DNA of 64,000 nt, from contig CM045770.1 of NCBI GenBank assembly GCA_025200525.1, forward strand, positions 117,963,429 to 118,027,428. Reading direction: 5' to 3'. The DNA is from Camellia lanceoleosa. Taxonomy: Eukaryota; Streptophyta; Magnoliopsida; Ericales; Theaceae. Under the pieces are notes generated by a model. That model was given only the letters and a program-made list of their open reading frames with translations, was not told the DNA's origin and searched no databases. Both the position numbers and the translations under genes were made by a program. Positions 21,045 to 31,801 of this stretch are shown here, one piece after another; position 1 is the stretch's first letter; every line of letters begins with the position of its first letter.

Positions 21045-22285
21045 CTGAAAATCAAATAATTGTAGTATTTCAAATAATTCATGTACAATTACAGACTCTC
21101 ACTGAAAACACAAGAACTGAAATACATGGAGTGACAAATACTAAAAAATGATTAATCAAAGATCCTAAATTTACTATATATACATACTTCCACAACTTCA
21201 ATTTGTGGATAAACACAAAAACAAACCCACCAAGAAAACTAAATTATATTCTCCTAAATTGTATTTGAGTCCAAAATTCTCCTAAATTATATTCTCAAAG
21301 ATCCAAAAGTAAAAAAAAAAATTTGGATCTAATAAACAAAATCACAGTAGGCCATCATTGATGCATTTTATCGAACATTTGACAGACAAGAAAAATGGGA
21401 TTTGAACTCTAATGAGAGAAACCAGACATCACAACAACACCCCTAAAAAAAATTCTAAAAAGGCACTTGGCAAGAAAAAAAATCAATTAGGGCATAGAAA
21501 TTGCAATTTATAGGGCAAAGAGAGACAAACACAATTTGTCAACAGAAAAAATAAGAAGCTGAAGAAGAGGGGAGAGAGAGAGAGAGAGTCCCCCCCTCCA
21601 GCGACCCTTACCCTACGGCCACGCCTAACAAACCCATGGCCACGCCCCTCCCTGCCTCATCTATGCCAAACACCTCTACCGTTCTTGCCATTCGCTACCT
21701 AGCTCATGCTTGACAATCGTTTGGGTATGCTATTTGGACTCTTGAAGTCTACTATTTGGATGTTGAATGAGAAGAGAAGAGAATAGATGAGTGCGTACCG
21801 TTGATTGTCACCGTTGCTGAATCAGTTTCATCGTACCGTCGAAGTGTGCACAAAGAGAGAGATTGAAACCCTACCCTTCCCTTCCATTCCCTTTTGAATC
21901 CTCTATCTTCTCCCCCTCTTCTCGTTTTCCTGTGAATACAATGAGATGAGGCTTGGGTGTGTTTATTCAGTAAAAGGGTCGGTCCAGTCTTTAAAAAAAA
22001 AAAAAAAAAAAGGCAGACTCTCTCTCTCTCTAACCCATCATCTTTCCTTTCCATTTCTTATTAAATTGTTAATGATCAAAGAATGAAAGAATAATTAGAA
22101 GAGGTATCCTCGAAAGTTTAGAAACCAACGAAATTTTTTCCAGAAAAATTGCAGGGCACTCTTATTTTCAAATAAGTTAGGGTTTAGAAATTGAGGGAGA
22201 GAGTAATGGTGGTGAGGGAGAGTAACTTACAGAAGTGAGTGAATCAACAACAATGGCAGCGCCGGTCAGAGAATTAGTTGCAGCG

Positions 22286-22323
<38 letters not shown>

Positions 22324-22380
22324 AAACCCTCTCCATTTCCATTCTGATTGGAGCAAAATAGTTATTTTGGGGGAAATATT
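21045..22380. other. Element C interior right of the MCU exon
   Basis: Mixed sequence with GA microsatellites (21571-21588 and 22289-22320) and an A-run (about 21993-22010). A GC-richer stretch at 21590-21720 ('ccacgcctaac', 'ccatggccacg') may be another host-derived piece, and the minus strand near 22260-22220 reads LTGAAIVVDSLTS before a GTAAGT donor-like site. Neither could be identified. Confidence 0.35.
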
Positions 22381-22429
22381 TTTTTTTGGGTGATTGGCAT
22401 CCCAAAATTTATTTTGGCGCCTTTGTTTT

Positions 22430-22831
22430 TATCATACAATTCACGACATGTACTGTGCGTCGTAAAAACGTAATACTTTTAACAGCAGGCGATGTGTGCG
22501 TCGTAAAAAATGTAATACTTTTAATGGCAGGCGTTGTGTACGCCGTGAAAAGTATTTTCTTTTCACGGCCGGCGTATGTGCGTCGTGTATAATTGATGTA
22601 TTAACGGCATGCCATATGCACGTCGTAGAAAGTATCATTATTTACGGCGTACATTGCAAGTCGTAAAAAAATCATTGCTATTACCATCCACGGCCTACGC
22701 AATAGACACGCCGTGGTTGGAAGAGTATTTACGACGTGCAAAAAAAGTAAGTCATAAAAATGAGAAACTACAACGTGCATTTATTGTATGCCGTTAATGT
22801 GGTGCCGTAAAAAGTCAATTTTGTTGTAGTG
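22430..22831 (-). repeat. Element C right subterminal repeats and TIR
   Basis: Repeated units 'gcgtcgtaaaaa', 'cgccgtgaaaagta' and 'cgtcgtagaaagta' at intervals of roughly 35-60 bp lead to 'gccgtaaaaagtcaattttgttgtagtg' split by the TIR. Orientation and motif match the left end. The open frames 22386-22797 are products of these repeats and are not genes. Confidence 0.75.
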
Positions 22832-22834
22832 AGA

Positions 22835-23352
22835 AAGCTTGAAAACTTGAAGAAGGACTGAATCTAGATGTGTTTGATTGGGTAAGTGTTTTAAAACTGC
22901 CCAAATATGTGGATGTATTTGATAGAGCTTTAATGGCTGAAGCCAACCTGGCTGCAATAAAACAAACAAAAGCTCTAATAACTGAATGGAATGGCAAGAG
23001 ATCTGAGTACAAGTTCAAAAAAGGCCATTCATTTGTTATGAACAAGAAGCAAAACACGGGATCTACTAGCAGCTCAAGTCAGAGTACTGGATCTACACAT
23101 GTTTGTTCAAAATGTGAAAGAAAACATAAGGTTGTTTATTATCGTGCTTCTAGTGCGTGCTTCTGGTGTGGCAAGATTGGCCACATAATGAAGGATTGCC
23201 TACTCACAGCTAAAAATGCCAACCGTCCTATGGCAAGTTTGGCCGGATCCGTTTCTGCACCAAGATCAAATGTAAGAACTAATGTTAGGAGAAAACCCTT
23301 GAGACAAGGTAGAGTGTTTGTACTTGTGCCCGGTGATGTACAGAACACTTAA
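22835..23352 (+). pseudogene. Element A gag, 3' part with zinc knuckle
   Basis: Continues gag across element C's insertion site (RKLENLK-like helix, then VLKLPKYVDVFDRALMAEAN and LAAIKQTKALITEW). The zinc knuckle CFWCGKIGHIMKDC is a complete CX2CX4HX4C nucleocapsid motif. The frame ends at TAA 23350-23352. Confidence 0.88.
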
Positions 23353-23355
23353 TCC

Positions 23356-24045
23356 GTGGTGTCAGGTATACTCCCTATTTGTGCTCAAAATAGATATGTG
23401 TTCATAGATTCTAGTTCTACACATTCATTCGTGTCGCATGTTTTTTCTCGCAAATTGACTAGACCACTAGAACCCATGAATTACTTGTTACCTGTATCTA
23501 CACCTTCTGGGGGTACTATGATGTGTGCCTATGTGTATCCTGCATGTGATGTCATGGTTGGAGATGTGTTATTATACGTTGATTTGCTGCCTTTAGACAT
23601 TGCTCATTTTGATTGCATATTGGGTATGGATTGGTTGACTAAGTATTGGGTAACTATTGATTGCGTGAATAAATCTGTTGTCTTCCGACCACCTGGTTTA
23701 TCTGAATTTGTGTTTGCCGGGAATGGGATAGTTCCACCTCCATGTATGATTTCTGCTTTGAAAACTGTTAAATTGCTTAGGAAAGGATGTCGGGGTTATT
23801 TGTGTAGTGTTTTAAACGTGACTTCTGATAGTCCTAATGTGGAAGCTATTCATGTAGTTAATGAATTTCCTGATGTGTTTCCAAACGAACTACCCATTGA
23901 TTTGATTGATAAAGAAATTGAATTTACCATTGAAGTAGTGCTTGAAACACAACCAATTTCCAAAACCCCTTATAGAATGTCAATCTCAGAACTGAAAGAA
24001 TTGAAAGTCCAACTTCAAGAATTGTTAGACAAGAAGTTTATCTGA
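23356..24045 (+). pseudogene. Element A aspartic protease region
   Basis: 230 codons with the retropepsin active-site block reading FIDSSSTHSFVSHVF and the later CILGMDWL. The catalytic triad normally reads D-[ST]-G; here the Gly position is Ser, so activity is doubtful. The C-terminal part leads into the RT linker (NELPIDLIDKEIEFTIEV, ETQPISKTPYRMS) and stops at TGA 24043-24045. Confidence 0.85.
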
Positions 24046-24684
24046 CCGAGCACTTCACCTTGGAGTGCTCCAGTTTTATTTCTTAAAAAGAAATATGTGT
24101 CTTTAAGACTATGTATAGATTATCGAGAATTGAACAAAGTAACTATCAAGAACAAATATTCACTACCCCGAAATAGATGATCTATTTGACCAACTCCAGG
24201 GAGCCCAAGTGTTTTCCAAAATTGATCTTCGATCCAAATACCACCAATTAAAACTTAAGACAGAAGACATAGAGAAATTGCTTTTCGGACTAGATATAGG
24301 CACTACGAGTTTTTGGTAATGCCGTTTAGGGTAACTAATGCACCTGCAGCATTCATGGACTTAATGAATAGGGTGTTCAAACAATACATTGATGAATTTA
24401 TAGTTGTATTTATTAATGATATTCTGATTTATTCTAAAAGCAGGGAAGAACATGAAGATCATCTAAGAACTACCTTACAGATCTTGAGAGAAAAGAAGTT
24501 GTATGCAAAATTTTCTAAATGTGAATTCTAGCTAGACAGTGTAACATTTTTGGGGTATGTAATCAACAAAGATGGCATTTTGGTAGATCCACAGAAAATT
24601 GAAACTATTGTGAATTGGCCAAGACCAACAAATGTGTCAAAAGTTAGAAGTTTTCTAAGACTTACTAGTTACTACTAAAGATTT
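24046..24684 (+). pseudogene. Element A reverse transcriptase, broken
   Basis: RT blocks appear in two frames: [18 protein letters not shown] before a shift near 24170, then [20 protein letters not shown] and [15 protein letters not shown]. The catalytic FIDD box reads FIND and the conserved PFG reads PFR, so the domain is dead even apart from frameshifts and a TAG at about 24529. Confidence 0.88.
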
Positions 24685-25237
24685 GTGAAAGATTTCTCCA
24701 AACTCGCTATGCCTTTGACACAGTTAGCACAGAAAAATACGTCATTTGATTGGAATGATCAAAGGGAATCTGCTTTCCAAGAGTTGAAGACCAAATTAGT
24801 AACTGCACTAATTCTGACTCTGCCTAATAGTACAGATGGATTCCAGATTTATAGTGATGTTTCATACAAGGGTCTAGAATGTGTGCTTATGCAAAAATGA
24901 AAATGTGATTGCCTATGCTTCTCGCCAACTTCGACCTTATGAAAAGAACTACCTAACCCATGACCTTGAACTAGCAGCGGTAGTGTTTGCGTTGAAAATT
25001 TGGCGACACTATCTTTATGGTGTAACTTGCGAAGTGTACACTAATTATAAAAGTCTCAAATATTTCTTTACTCAAAAGGAATTGAACATGAGACAGAGAC
25101 GATGGCTTGAGTTGATAAAATATTATAATTTACAGATTCTGTATCATCCAGGAAATGCAAATACAATTGCACTTGAGTTGAAAGTCTATTGGGAATTTTT
25201 CATGTTTGCTCACTGGCCAGAAATAATTGCTGTGTGA
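24685..25237 (+). pseudogene. Element A RNase H, broken
   Basis: Frames 24685-24900 ([33 protein letters not shown]) and 24881-25237 ([56 protein letters not shown]) overlap at a frameshift near 24895. The usual TDHKSLKY block reads TNYKSLKY. Confidence 0.85.
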
Positions 25238-26300
25238 TCTGGAAATGAATGAAATTGAAGTAGTTTTGCATGAACATGGTGAAATCCTAGCTGCCATTTC
25301 TGCTCAACCGACCATAATTGAGGAAGTTAAGGAAAAACAACTAGAAGATGAATTTCTGAAGAAGATTGTTAATGAAAATGAATCAAAATCGAGGCCGGGA
25401 TTTGTGTATGAAAACAATATGTTGAAATTTCAGGGTAGACTCTGTGTACCAGACCATTCTGAATTGAGAAAACGTATTATGATCGAAGCTCACAACTTTA
25501 AATTTGCTATGCATCCAAGGAATACAAGGATGTACCATGACTTGAAACAAAATTTCTAGTGGCCTGGAATGAAGAAAAGTATTACTAATTTTATGGCTAG
25601 GTGTTGGCATTGTCAACAAGTAAAAGCTGAACATCAACGACTCGCTGGATTACTTAAGCTACTTCCAATACTGGAATGGAAATGGGAGCACATTACGATG
25701 GACTTCATTGTTGGATTGCCTCGCTCCTCCCGAGGTATGGACTCTATCTAGGTCATTGTTGATCGTTTAACTAAGTTTACCCATTTTTTGCCTATTAAAA
25801 CTTTTTATAATGCGGATAAGTTAACTAACATTTATGTGAATGAGATTGTGAGATTGCACGATGTACCAGTATCCATTGTATCTGATAGAGATTCGAAGTT
25901 CACGTCAAGATTTTGGCAGAGTTTACAACAGGTTTTGAAAACTGAACTATGACTGAGTAGTGCCTATCACCCACAAAAAGACGGCCAATCTGAACGAACC
26001 AATCAAACTTTGGAAGATATGTTACGGATGTGTATGTTAGATTTCTAAGGGAATTGAGAGACTTACCTCTCTCTGGCCGAGTTTGTGTACAATAACAGCT
26101 ATCATTCAAGCATTAGAATGGCTCCTTATGAAGCATTATATGGAAAGAAATGCTGATCTCCAATTTGTTGGGCTGAAGTAGGTGATAGACCGTTATTGGG
26201 ACCAGAACTTGTGCAAGAGGCGACAAAGAAAGTGAAACTGATTCAACAGAGACTGAAAACTGCGCAAAGTCGTCAAAAGAGTTATGCCGATGTCCGAAGA
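25238..26300 (+). pseudogene. Element A integrase, broken
   Basis: N-terminal zinc-binding region (EAHNFKFAMHPRNTRMYHDL, then after a TAG WPGMKK and CWHCQQVKAEH) is followed by the catalytic core: [66 protein letters not shown] and YEALYGKKC. In-frame stops occur near 25557, 25749, 25950, 26047 and elsewhere. Confidence 0.87.
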
Positions 26301-26750
26301 CAAGACAGAGAATATGAAGTCGTGGATCATGTGTTTATTAAAGTAACTCCTATGAAAGGGCAAACATGATTTGGAGTGAAAGGAAAATTGGCTCCGAGAT
26401 ACATTGGCCCGTATGAGATTCTAGAGAAAATCAATCCAATAACATACCGAGTGGCCTTACCTCTAGTTATGGAGAATATGCACAATCATGTCTCAATGCT
26501 TCGGGATTATTTGAGAGATTCGTTACATGTGATTGAGCCAACTCATGTTCTTTTGAAAGATTATTATACGTACAAGGAATGACCAATCCAGATTATGAAC
26601 CGCCAAATCAAAAGACTAAGAAACAAAGAAATTCCGTTGGTGAAGGTTACTTGGAAAAATCATGAAAGAACTTATGCAACATGGGAGACCGAAAAGGATA
26701 TGATAAAGAGATACCCTGACTTGTTTCTTTTGGATCCGATATTCTTTTAA
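26301..26750 (+). pseudogene. Element A integrase C-terminus and chromodomain-like tail
   Basis: The GPY/F module RYIGPYEILEKINPITYRVA is followed by HVSMLRDYLRDS and, after a stop at 26580, a tail with PIQIMNRQIKRLRNKEIPLV, KVTWKNHERTYATWETE and MIKRYPDLF, ending at TAA 26748-26750. The tail is the same type as in element B and is what places A among the chromoviruses. Confidence 0.8.
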
Positions 26751-26785
26751 ACGAAAGTAATTCGAGTTTGGAGGACCAAACTCTT

Positions 26786-26798
26786 TAGGGGGGAAGAC
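26786..26798 (+). promoter_or_regulatory. Element A polypurine tract
   Basis: 'taggggggaagac' directly precedes the 3' LTR start TGTAACAGCCCC. Confidence 0.85.
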
Positions 26799-28673
26799 TG
26801 TAACAGCCCCGACCTATGATTAGCTTATGATCTTTGATTAAGAAGGCTTAATAAGTAATTAAGATGAAATTCTATGTTAATTACATGTGTTATATGTTAT
26901 TTGCATTTATATCTATCTGTCGTAGAAATATCTGATTGTGTTTCTGTTTTGTTCTACGAATTGAGGGCCTTATTGGCATTCGATCATGAAATTACCTTGG
27001 GTTATGTGTTATTTGAAATTTTTAGAACATTATAGTAGGTTCAATTAAAAATTTGATTTGGAACCAAATAATTAGAATTAAATAATGCTCTAGCTTAACT
27101 AAGACCATTAAACCAACCTATATAAGGCTTCTTGACTACAACACTCTCATTTTGTCATCTTAGAGAGCAAAACGTGAGAGAGAGAAAGAGAGAGAAGGGA
27201 AGAATTGAGTTCAACTAAGGAACTTGCTAGAGTATTGAGGGAACTTAAGAGGATAGTCCAGGAAGATTAAGTCTTTACACTTGAAAATTCAAAGCTTGAG
27301 GTAGGAATTCACTCCTTTAGTTACGTAGTTGTAGCACTTAATGCATGAGTTCAAGAGAATTAAGTAGATTAACTTGAGAATTAAGCTAAAGAAGTAGAAT
27401 TTGGGTTAAACCATCCATGCATGTTCATATCATGGAGTTTTGGAAGTTGATTTCAAAGTTTTCCTACATGCATGTTCATATTTTGGTCATGTTATTCGAA
27501 TTCAACTCCTCTTTGTGCTATACATCTCATTCTACCAAGATTTGGAAAGTTTGAACTCAAGGAATACATGTATGTTATGTTTTCAACATTTCAAGTTTAG
27601 TTTTGCTCAATTGACAAAGATTTTGGGCTTGATTTTGTGAAATGGTTTCGAATTCTTCACTTACTATAAGTTTCTCAATGTTTTACCAAGTTTTGGCCCA
27701 AAAGATTGTGTTTTGAAGTGTTGAAATTGAGTTTTTAACTTGGGAAGCAAATCTGAAAATTCTAGAATTTGCATTCTCCGCTCGAGCGTTGGAGTCTACG
27801 CTCGAGCGAAGAATTCGAGCTCCCAGCACTTTTGCAAAGTTTAGGGGTTAGCTCAAGCAGCAGAATCTGCGCTCGAGCGACCACCCTTACATTTTTACCT
27901 CTGCTCGAGCAAAAAAGTCCAAGCTCGAGCGTAAAATTCATGTTCCCAGAAGTTTTACAAGATTTTGCAAACTGCTCGAGCGACCAAAGTTGCGCTCGAG
28001 CGAAGACCTTTTTTACTCAGTCTTTCGCTCGAGTGACCGTTGAGCATTTGTCGAGCGAAAAATTCAAGTAACCAGTACTTTTGCAGACCGCTCGAGTGGT
28101 CGATGTTATGCTCGAGCGGACTGCCCTATTTTTGACAATTTGGCTAAGTGTTTCAACTTACATTTTGGTACTCTCATTGCATCCTAAGGATTCGTAAGCC
28201 GTAATTAAGACATAATAATGATGATAAAGATTAGAAACATGCCAAGATAGAAAAATAAATGAGTTATGTGTTTTCCGGGCATGTGTTCAATGCGCATTTG
28301 TTATATGTTTGTATAAGTCACAAGCCATAGGCTATCGGATCTGTCTGCTTTGTCCATTTTGCTATCGGAGCTATCTGTGAGTAACAACTATGTCAAGCTA
28401 TGTTGGATTATAAGTATTTTCAGAATGTTAAGATATGATCTGTTTTATGAAATGTTATTTTATGAATAATGAATGAGTGTCCAACTTTCTAAAATGTATT
28501 TGTGGCATCCTTAGTTCACAAGGCCCTCGCTCGGGGAAAACATACCGTGGCTTATGATCATATGGCCCTAGCCTGGGGGAAACAATACCATGGCTACTTG
28601 TGCACAAGATATGGACCTGTAGGGTCATCGGTACCGACTATGCATATGGGTCCTAGGACCAAGATAATATGGT
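26799..28673 (+). repeat. Element A 3' LTR, first fragment
   Basis: Starts TGTAACAGCCCCGACC. A TATA box (CCTATATAAGG, about 27116-27126) is followed about 45 bp on by a GA-rich leader ('gagagagagaaagagagag'), so this is the probable LTR promoter. A cluster of about twelve GCTCGAGCG-like motifs lies at 27775-28120 and two minisatellite units at 28515-28600. Open frames (27440-27640, 27769-28071) are by-products of this sequence. Confidence 0.9.
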
Positions 28674-31291
28674 TGTGACGCCCCGAATCTACACTATTGG
28701 TTGCAGTCAAGGAAGAGTCACTAATGAGTCCTATGGTCAATAACCAAGTAAGATCCCAAATCGCCGGAGGAGTCAAATTAGCCTCCCTTCTAAGTCCAGC
28801 TTTCTTAGGCAGCGCACTACCCTTTTGACAGATCTTAAAGATATTAACACAAGGTTTCGTAAGCAACGATAATGTTCATACATATAAATATTAGAATATA
28901 AGTACATAACAACCACGAATATCCTTAATTTCAAAAGCTTGTTCCATTACATTACATCCCAAAAGAAAATTTAAATCTTCATATGAGCCTTACAAAATAT
29001 CAAAAGGGAAATTTCTAACTTTTCTAAGATAGCCAAAAGTCTTCGAAGGTTTCAGGCTTGTCGTCTCCAGCTATAAGTTCCTCTTCGGTACCTGGCATGA
29101 TACGCCGTGAGCTTTGAATGCCCAGTAAATACACACACACCCTGTCCCTTTTTTCCCAGTCCAATGCACAATCACAAATATAGCATCAAGTAGTAAAGCA
29201 TGATACTCAAATAAATAAATAAAGGGTTACAAGTTAGATGTTGGTAAACTAGAAATCCCCCAAAGAGATTTCACCCTCCCAACCACAAGAATCGGATGCG
29301 TATTATTCGGTATGCCCCCTCTTTTGCTGCTTTGTTGTAGAACTAACCTCGGATGCCTACCAACGGTTATATACTGCGTAGCACCAACCGCAGGGCCTCA
29401 AAAGAGACGGTAATAATGGGCCTTGCCCAAATCCCTCCTCACACCAAACCACCTAGGGTCCGAATACAACCGTTCCGTTCAAGGGTTCCGAAAACTACTT
29501 GCGCAAGACTTTAACTTCCAAATAGGGAACGCATCCCAAAAATCCATACATGACACATTATCATCTTTTCATTACTCAAGAGATCGAAAACCCAATACCA
29601 TCTCCATTTACGTTTTCCGTTGAGTTAAATGTTTTAAATCAAGGTTAGACTAACTTAACAAGACAATAACATTCATATAAGCATGCATCATTAAGATGAA
29701 GAAGATAAAGAATATAACTATAACACATATAATATCATGCCAAGATATGATCATAAGCTAATAAGCATTTTCATGAACACAAGAGCATAAAACATCCATG
29801 CACAACAGAATTTCCAGATTCAATATCACATAAGGATTAGAATGAAAGGACAATTTTAGATTTTTCACCGGAATCGGCCTTCCTATGGTTCGTTAGAGAA
29901 TTTAATCTAGTTTCCAGAACATATTTCAGAAATGGGATAGCTTTTCTAGATCTTAAGTTATTTAGAAAACACTACAGCGCTGTCCAGATTCGTCGACCAT
30001 TACGAAAATTTGATTTTCTTACAAACTGCTAACTATTTTTCAATGAAACCAATTTTAGTTTAAAGATAACTCCTTAAGGAAGATTTTGACATAAAATAGA
30101 GATTCAGAATAATTTTCTACAGTTTTCTAGAAATTTTGAAAGTTGGCTACTAAAACAGATTCTAAGGCACAATACCCAAAACAAGAAGATTTGTGAGAAA
30201 AGAGATCAACACCGGGAAAATTTTCATTTCTTTTGTGATGAAAACATGCTAACTAACATATATTAAACTCAGAAAATTTGCTTGAAGGTGTGCCTTTGGA
30301 AAGTTTGAGAGATCGGTATGAAAAAGATAGTTTTGTACCGAAATAAGGGAAAATACAAGAGAGGTAAAATCATGACTCAACTCTTATCATTTTTAACACA
30401 AGTAACTCATCAATAACACATCTGAAAACATTATTTAGAAACCTTAAGAACGTATATTTGGAAAAAGGAAATTGAAAGAGAAGGTTGTGTTGTGGCTTAC
30501 TTGCTAGGCTTTGAACAAGATGGCTCTCCTCTTCCTTCCTCTCCCTCTCAAGACTTCTCTCTTGCTCTCCTTTCTCTCCTCTAGGTCGAATGTGTGTGTG
30601 AGTGTGTTGTTTGTGTTTTCCATGCTAGGGGGTGGTGGTATTTATAGGCAAATTTGGTATAAAAAGACATAAAAGCCCACTAGTTGGAATTGGATGGAAA
30701 AGTTAGGATTTACTTGGAGTCTAATGGAATTGGAGTGATTAGGGAGCTTAATCATGGGTTTAGGCACTATCTAGTTGGTCCCTAATTGAAATGAAACTAG
30801 TATTGGAAACAAAACCCTAGGTCTAGGGGTACTAGGTGTTAGGGTTTCTAGAATACCATGATTACAATTCTTGAAAATAGGTTCCTCACATCTTCCTAGG
30901 ATGGCCGGCCATTGGGAAGGGTGATGAGGCTTATTTTTTATTCAATTTAGTTACTAGGGACACATCCCCCAATGTATATATATATAGATTTCAAATTGAT
31001 TGATGGTACCTATAATATAAAAGTACATGTACTAGTTTTGGGGCAAATCTTGAAATTAATAAAAGAAGTGAGGGCTTGGAATAAAACTTATGTTTTGGAA
31101 CCTTATTTATGTAGGACTAAATTAAATTAGACTAAGGAACCTAATTCGGCTAGGATATTCCTGTTTCGATAATAAATAAATAAAAATACTAACCGACAAG
31201 ATTTGAAATAATTCAAGAAACTGAGGGGCTTTAAGAAAATAATTCAAACATTAGGGTTTTTAAAGAGAATACATTTTTCAAGGGCTTCACA
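28674..31291 (-). mobile_element. Element D: solo LTR of a Ty3/gypsy-type element
   Basis: 2618 bp with TGTGACGCCCCG at the left and GGGCTTCACA at the right, flanked by ATGGT (28669-28673) and ATGAT (31292-31296), a 5-bp target duplication with one mismatch. The equivalent empty site is seen in element A's 5' LTR near 13919-13930. On the minus strand a TATA box CTATAAATACC (about 30636-30646) is followed by a GA-rich leader (30600-30520), so the LTR is transcribed leftward. No PBS, PPT or internal coding part is present. Confidence 0.82.
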
Positions 31292-31801
31292 ATGATAGCT
31301 AATGGATGTATCATATATAACTGTTTATGACTTCTGATTAAATATGTGAATCCGAATCTGTTTTTGATATGAACTCTGATTCTTGAAATGGTTTGGACAT
31401 CATTCATAAATCCTTTACTTTGTTGTTATTCACTGAGTTCCAGCTCACTTTATTATTATGTATGTATGTAGGTGACCAGGCTTAGAGTTGTTGACCTAAA
31501 GTTCCTTTTTGTCAGCCAGCCACAGTGCCTCCCGAGGAGGCTTCCTTTTTTGCAGTGGTCAAGCTTTTGTAAATAATGTTAAAGATCTTTTTGTATTTCT
31601 TTTATTAAGTTTGAACAAGTCTTTTGTAGGTCTGTATGTATGAATGGTGGTGTGGGCATGACATCTTAATTATGGAAATTGATTTTTAAATTTTTTGTCT
31701 CATGTATGTCTACACAGCTCTATGGATGTATATGTTTGTGTTTGCTTCCGCTAGCCCTTGTATCTTGTTTAATTTGTTCAAAGGCCTTTGGTAATCTCAA
31801 G
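31292..31801 (+). repeat. Element A 3' LTR, second fragment
   Basis: Continues A's LTR from 'atgatagctaatgg' to 'ggtaatctcaag', matching 13924-14448 of the 5' LTR. The first five and last five bases are the target duplications of D and E. Confidence 0.88.

Larger units (their letters stand above)
15277..22831. mobile_element. Element C: CACTA (En/Spm) transposon carrying fragments of several host genes
   Basis: The element starts CACTACAACAAAAAAGGG and ends TTTTGTTGTAGTG, giving a 13-bp perfect terminal inverted repeat followed by the partly matching TTTTTACGGC. It is flanked by a perfect 3-bp target duplication, AGA (15274-15276 and 22832-22834), the hallmark of CACTA transposition. It interrupts element A's gag. 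Subterminal zones (15291-15640 and 22430-22815) are full of short ACG(A/G)CGTGC/GTCGTAAAAA motifs in both orientations, as expected for transposase-binding repeats. No transposase domain was found in 7555 bp. Instead the interior holds pieces of at least five host genes on both strands (separate entries), several with splice junctions still present. This makes it a non-autonomous, Pack-type CACTA element. Confidence 0.93.

Noticed and set aside
22386..22797. Overlapping open frames of 60-70 codons on both strands
   Set aside because: They are translations of the subterminal repeats of CACTA element C.
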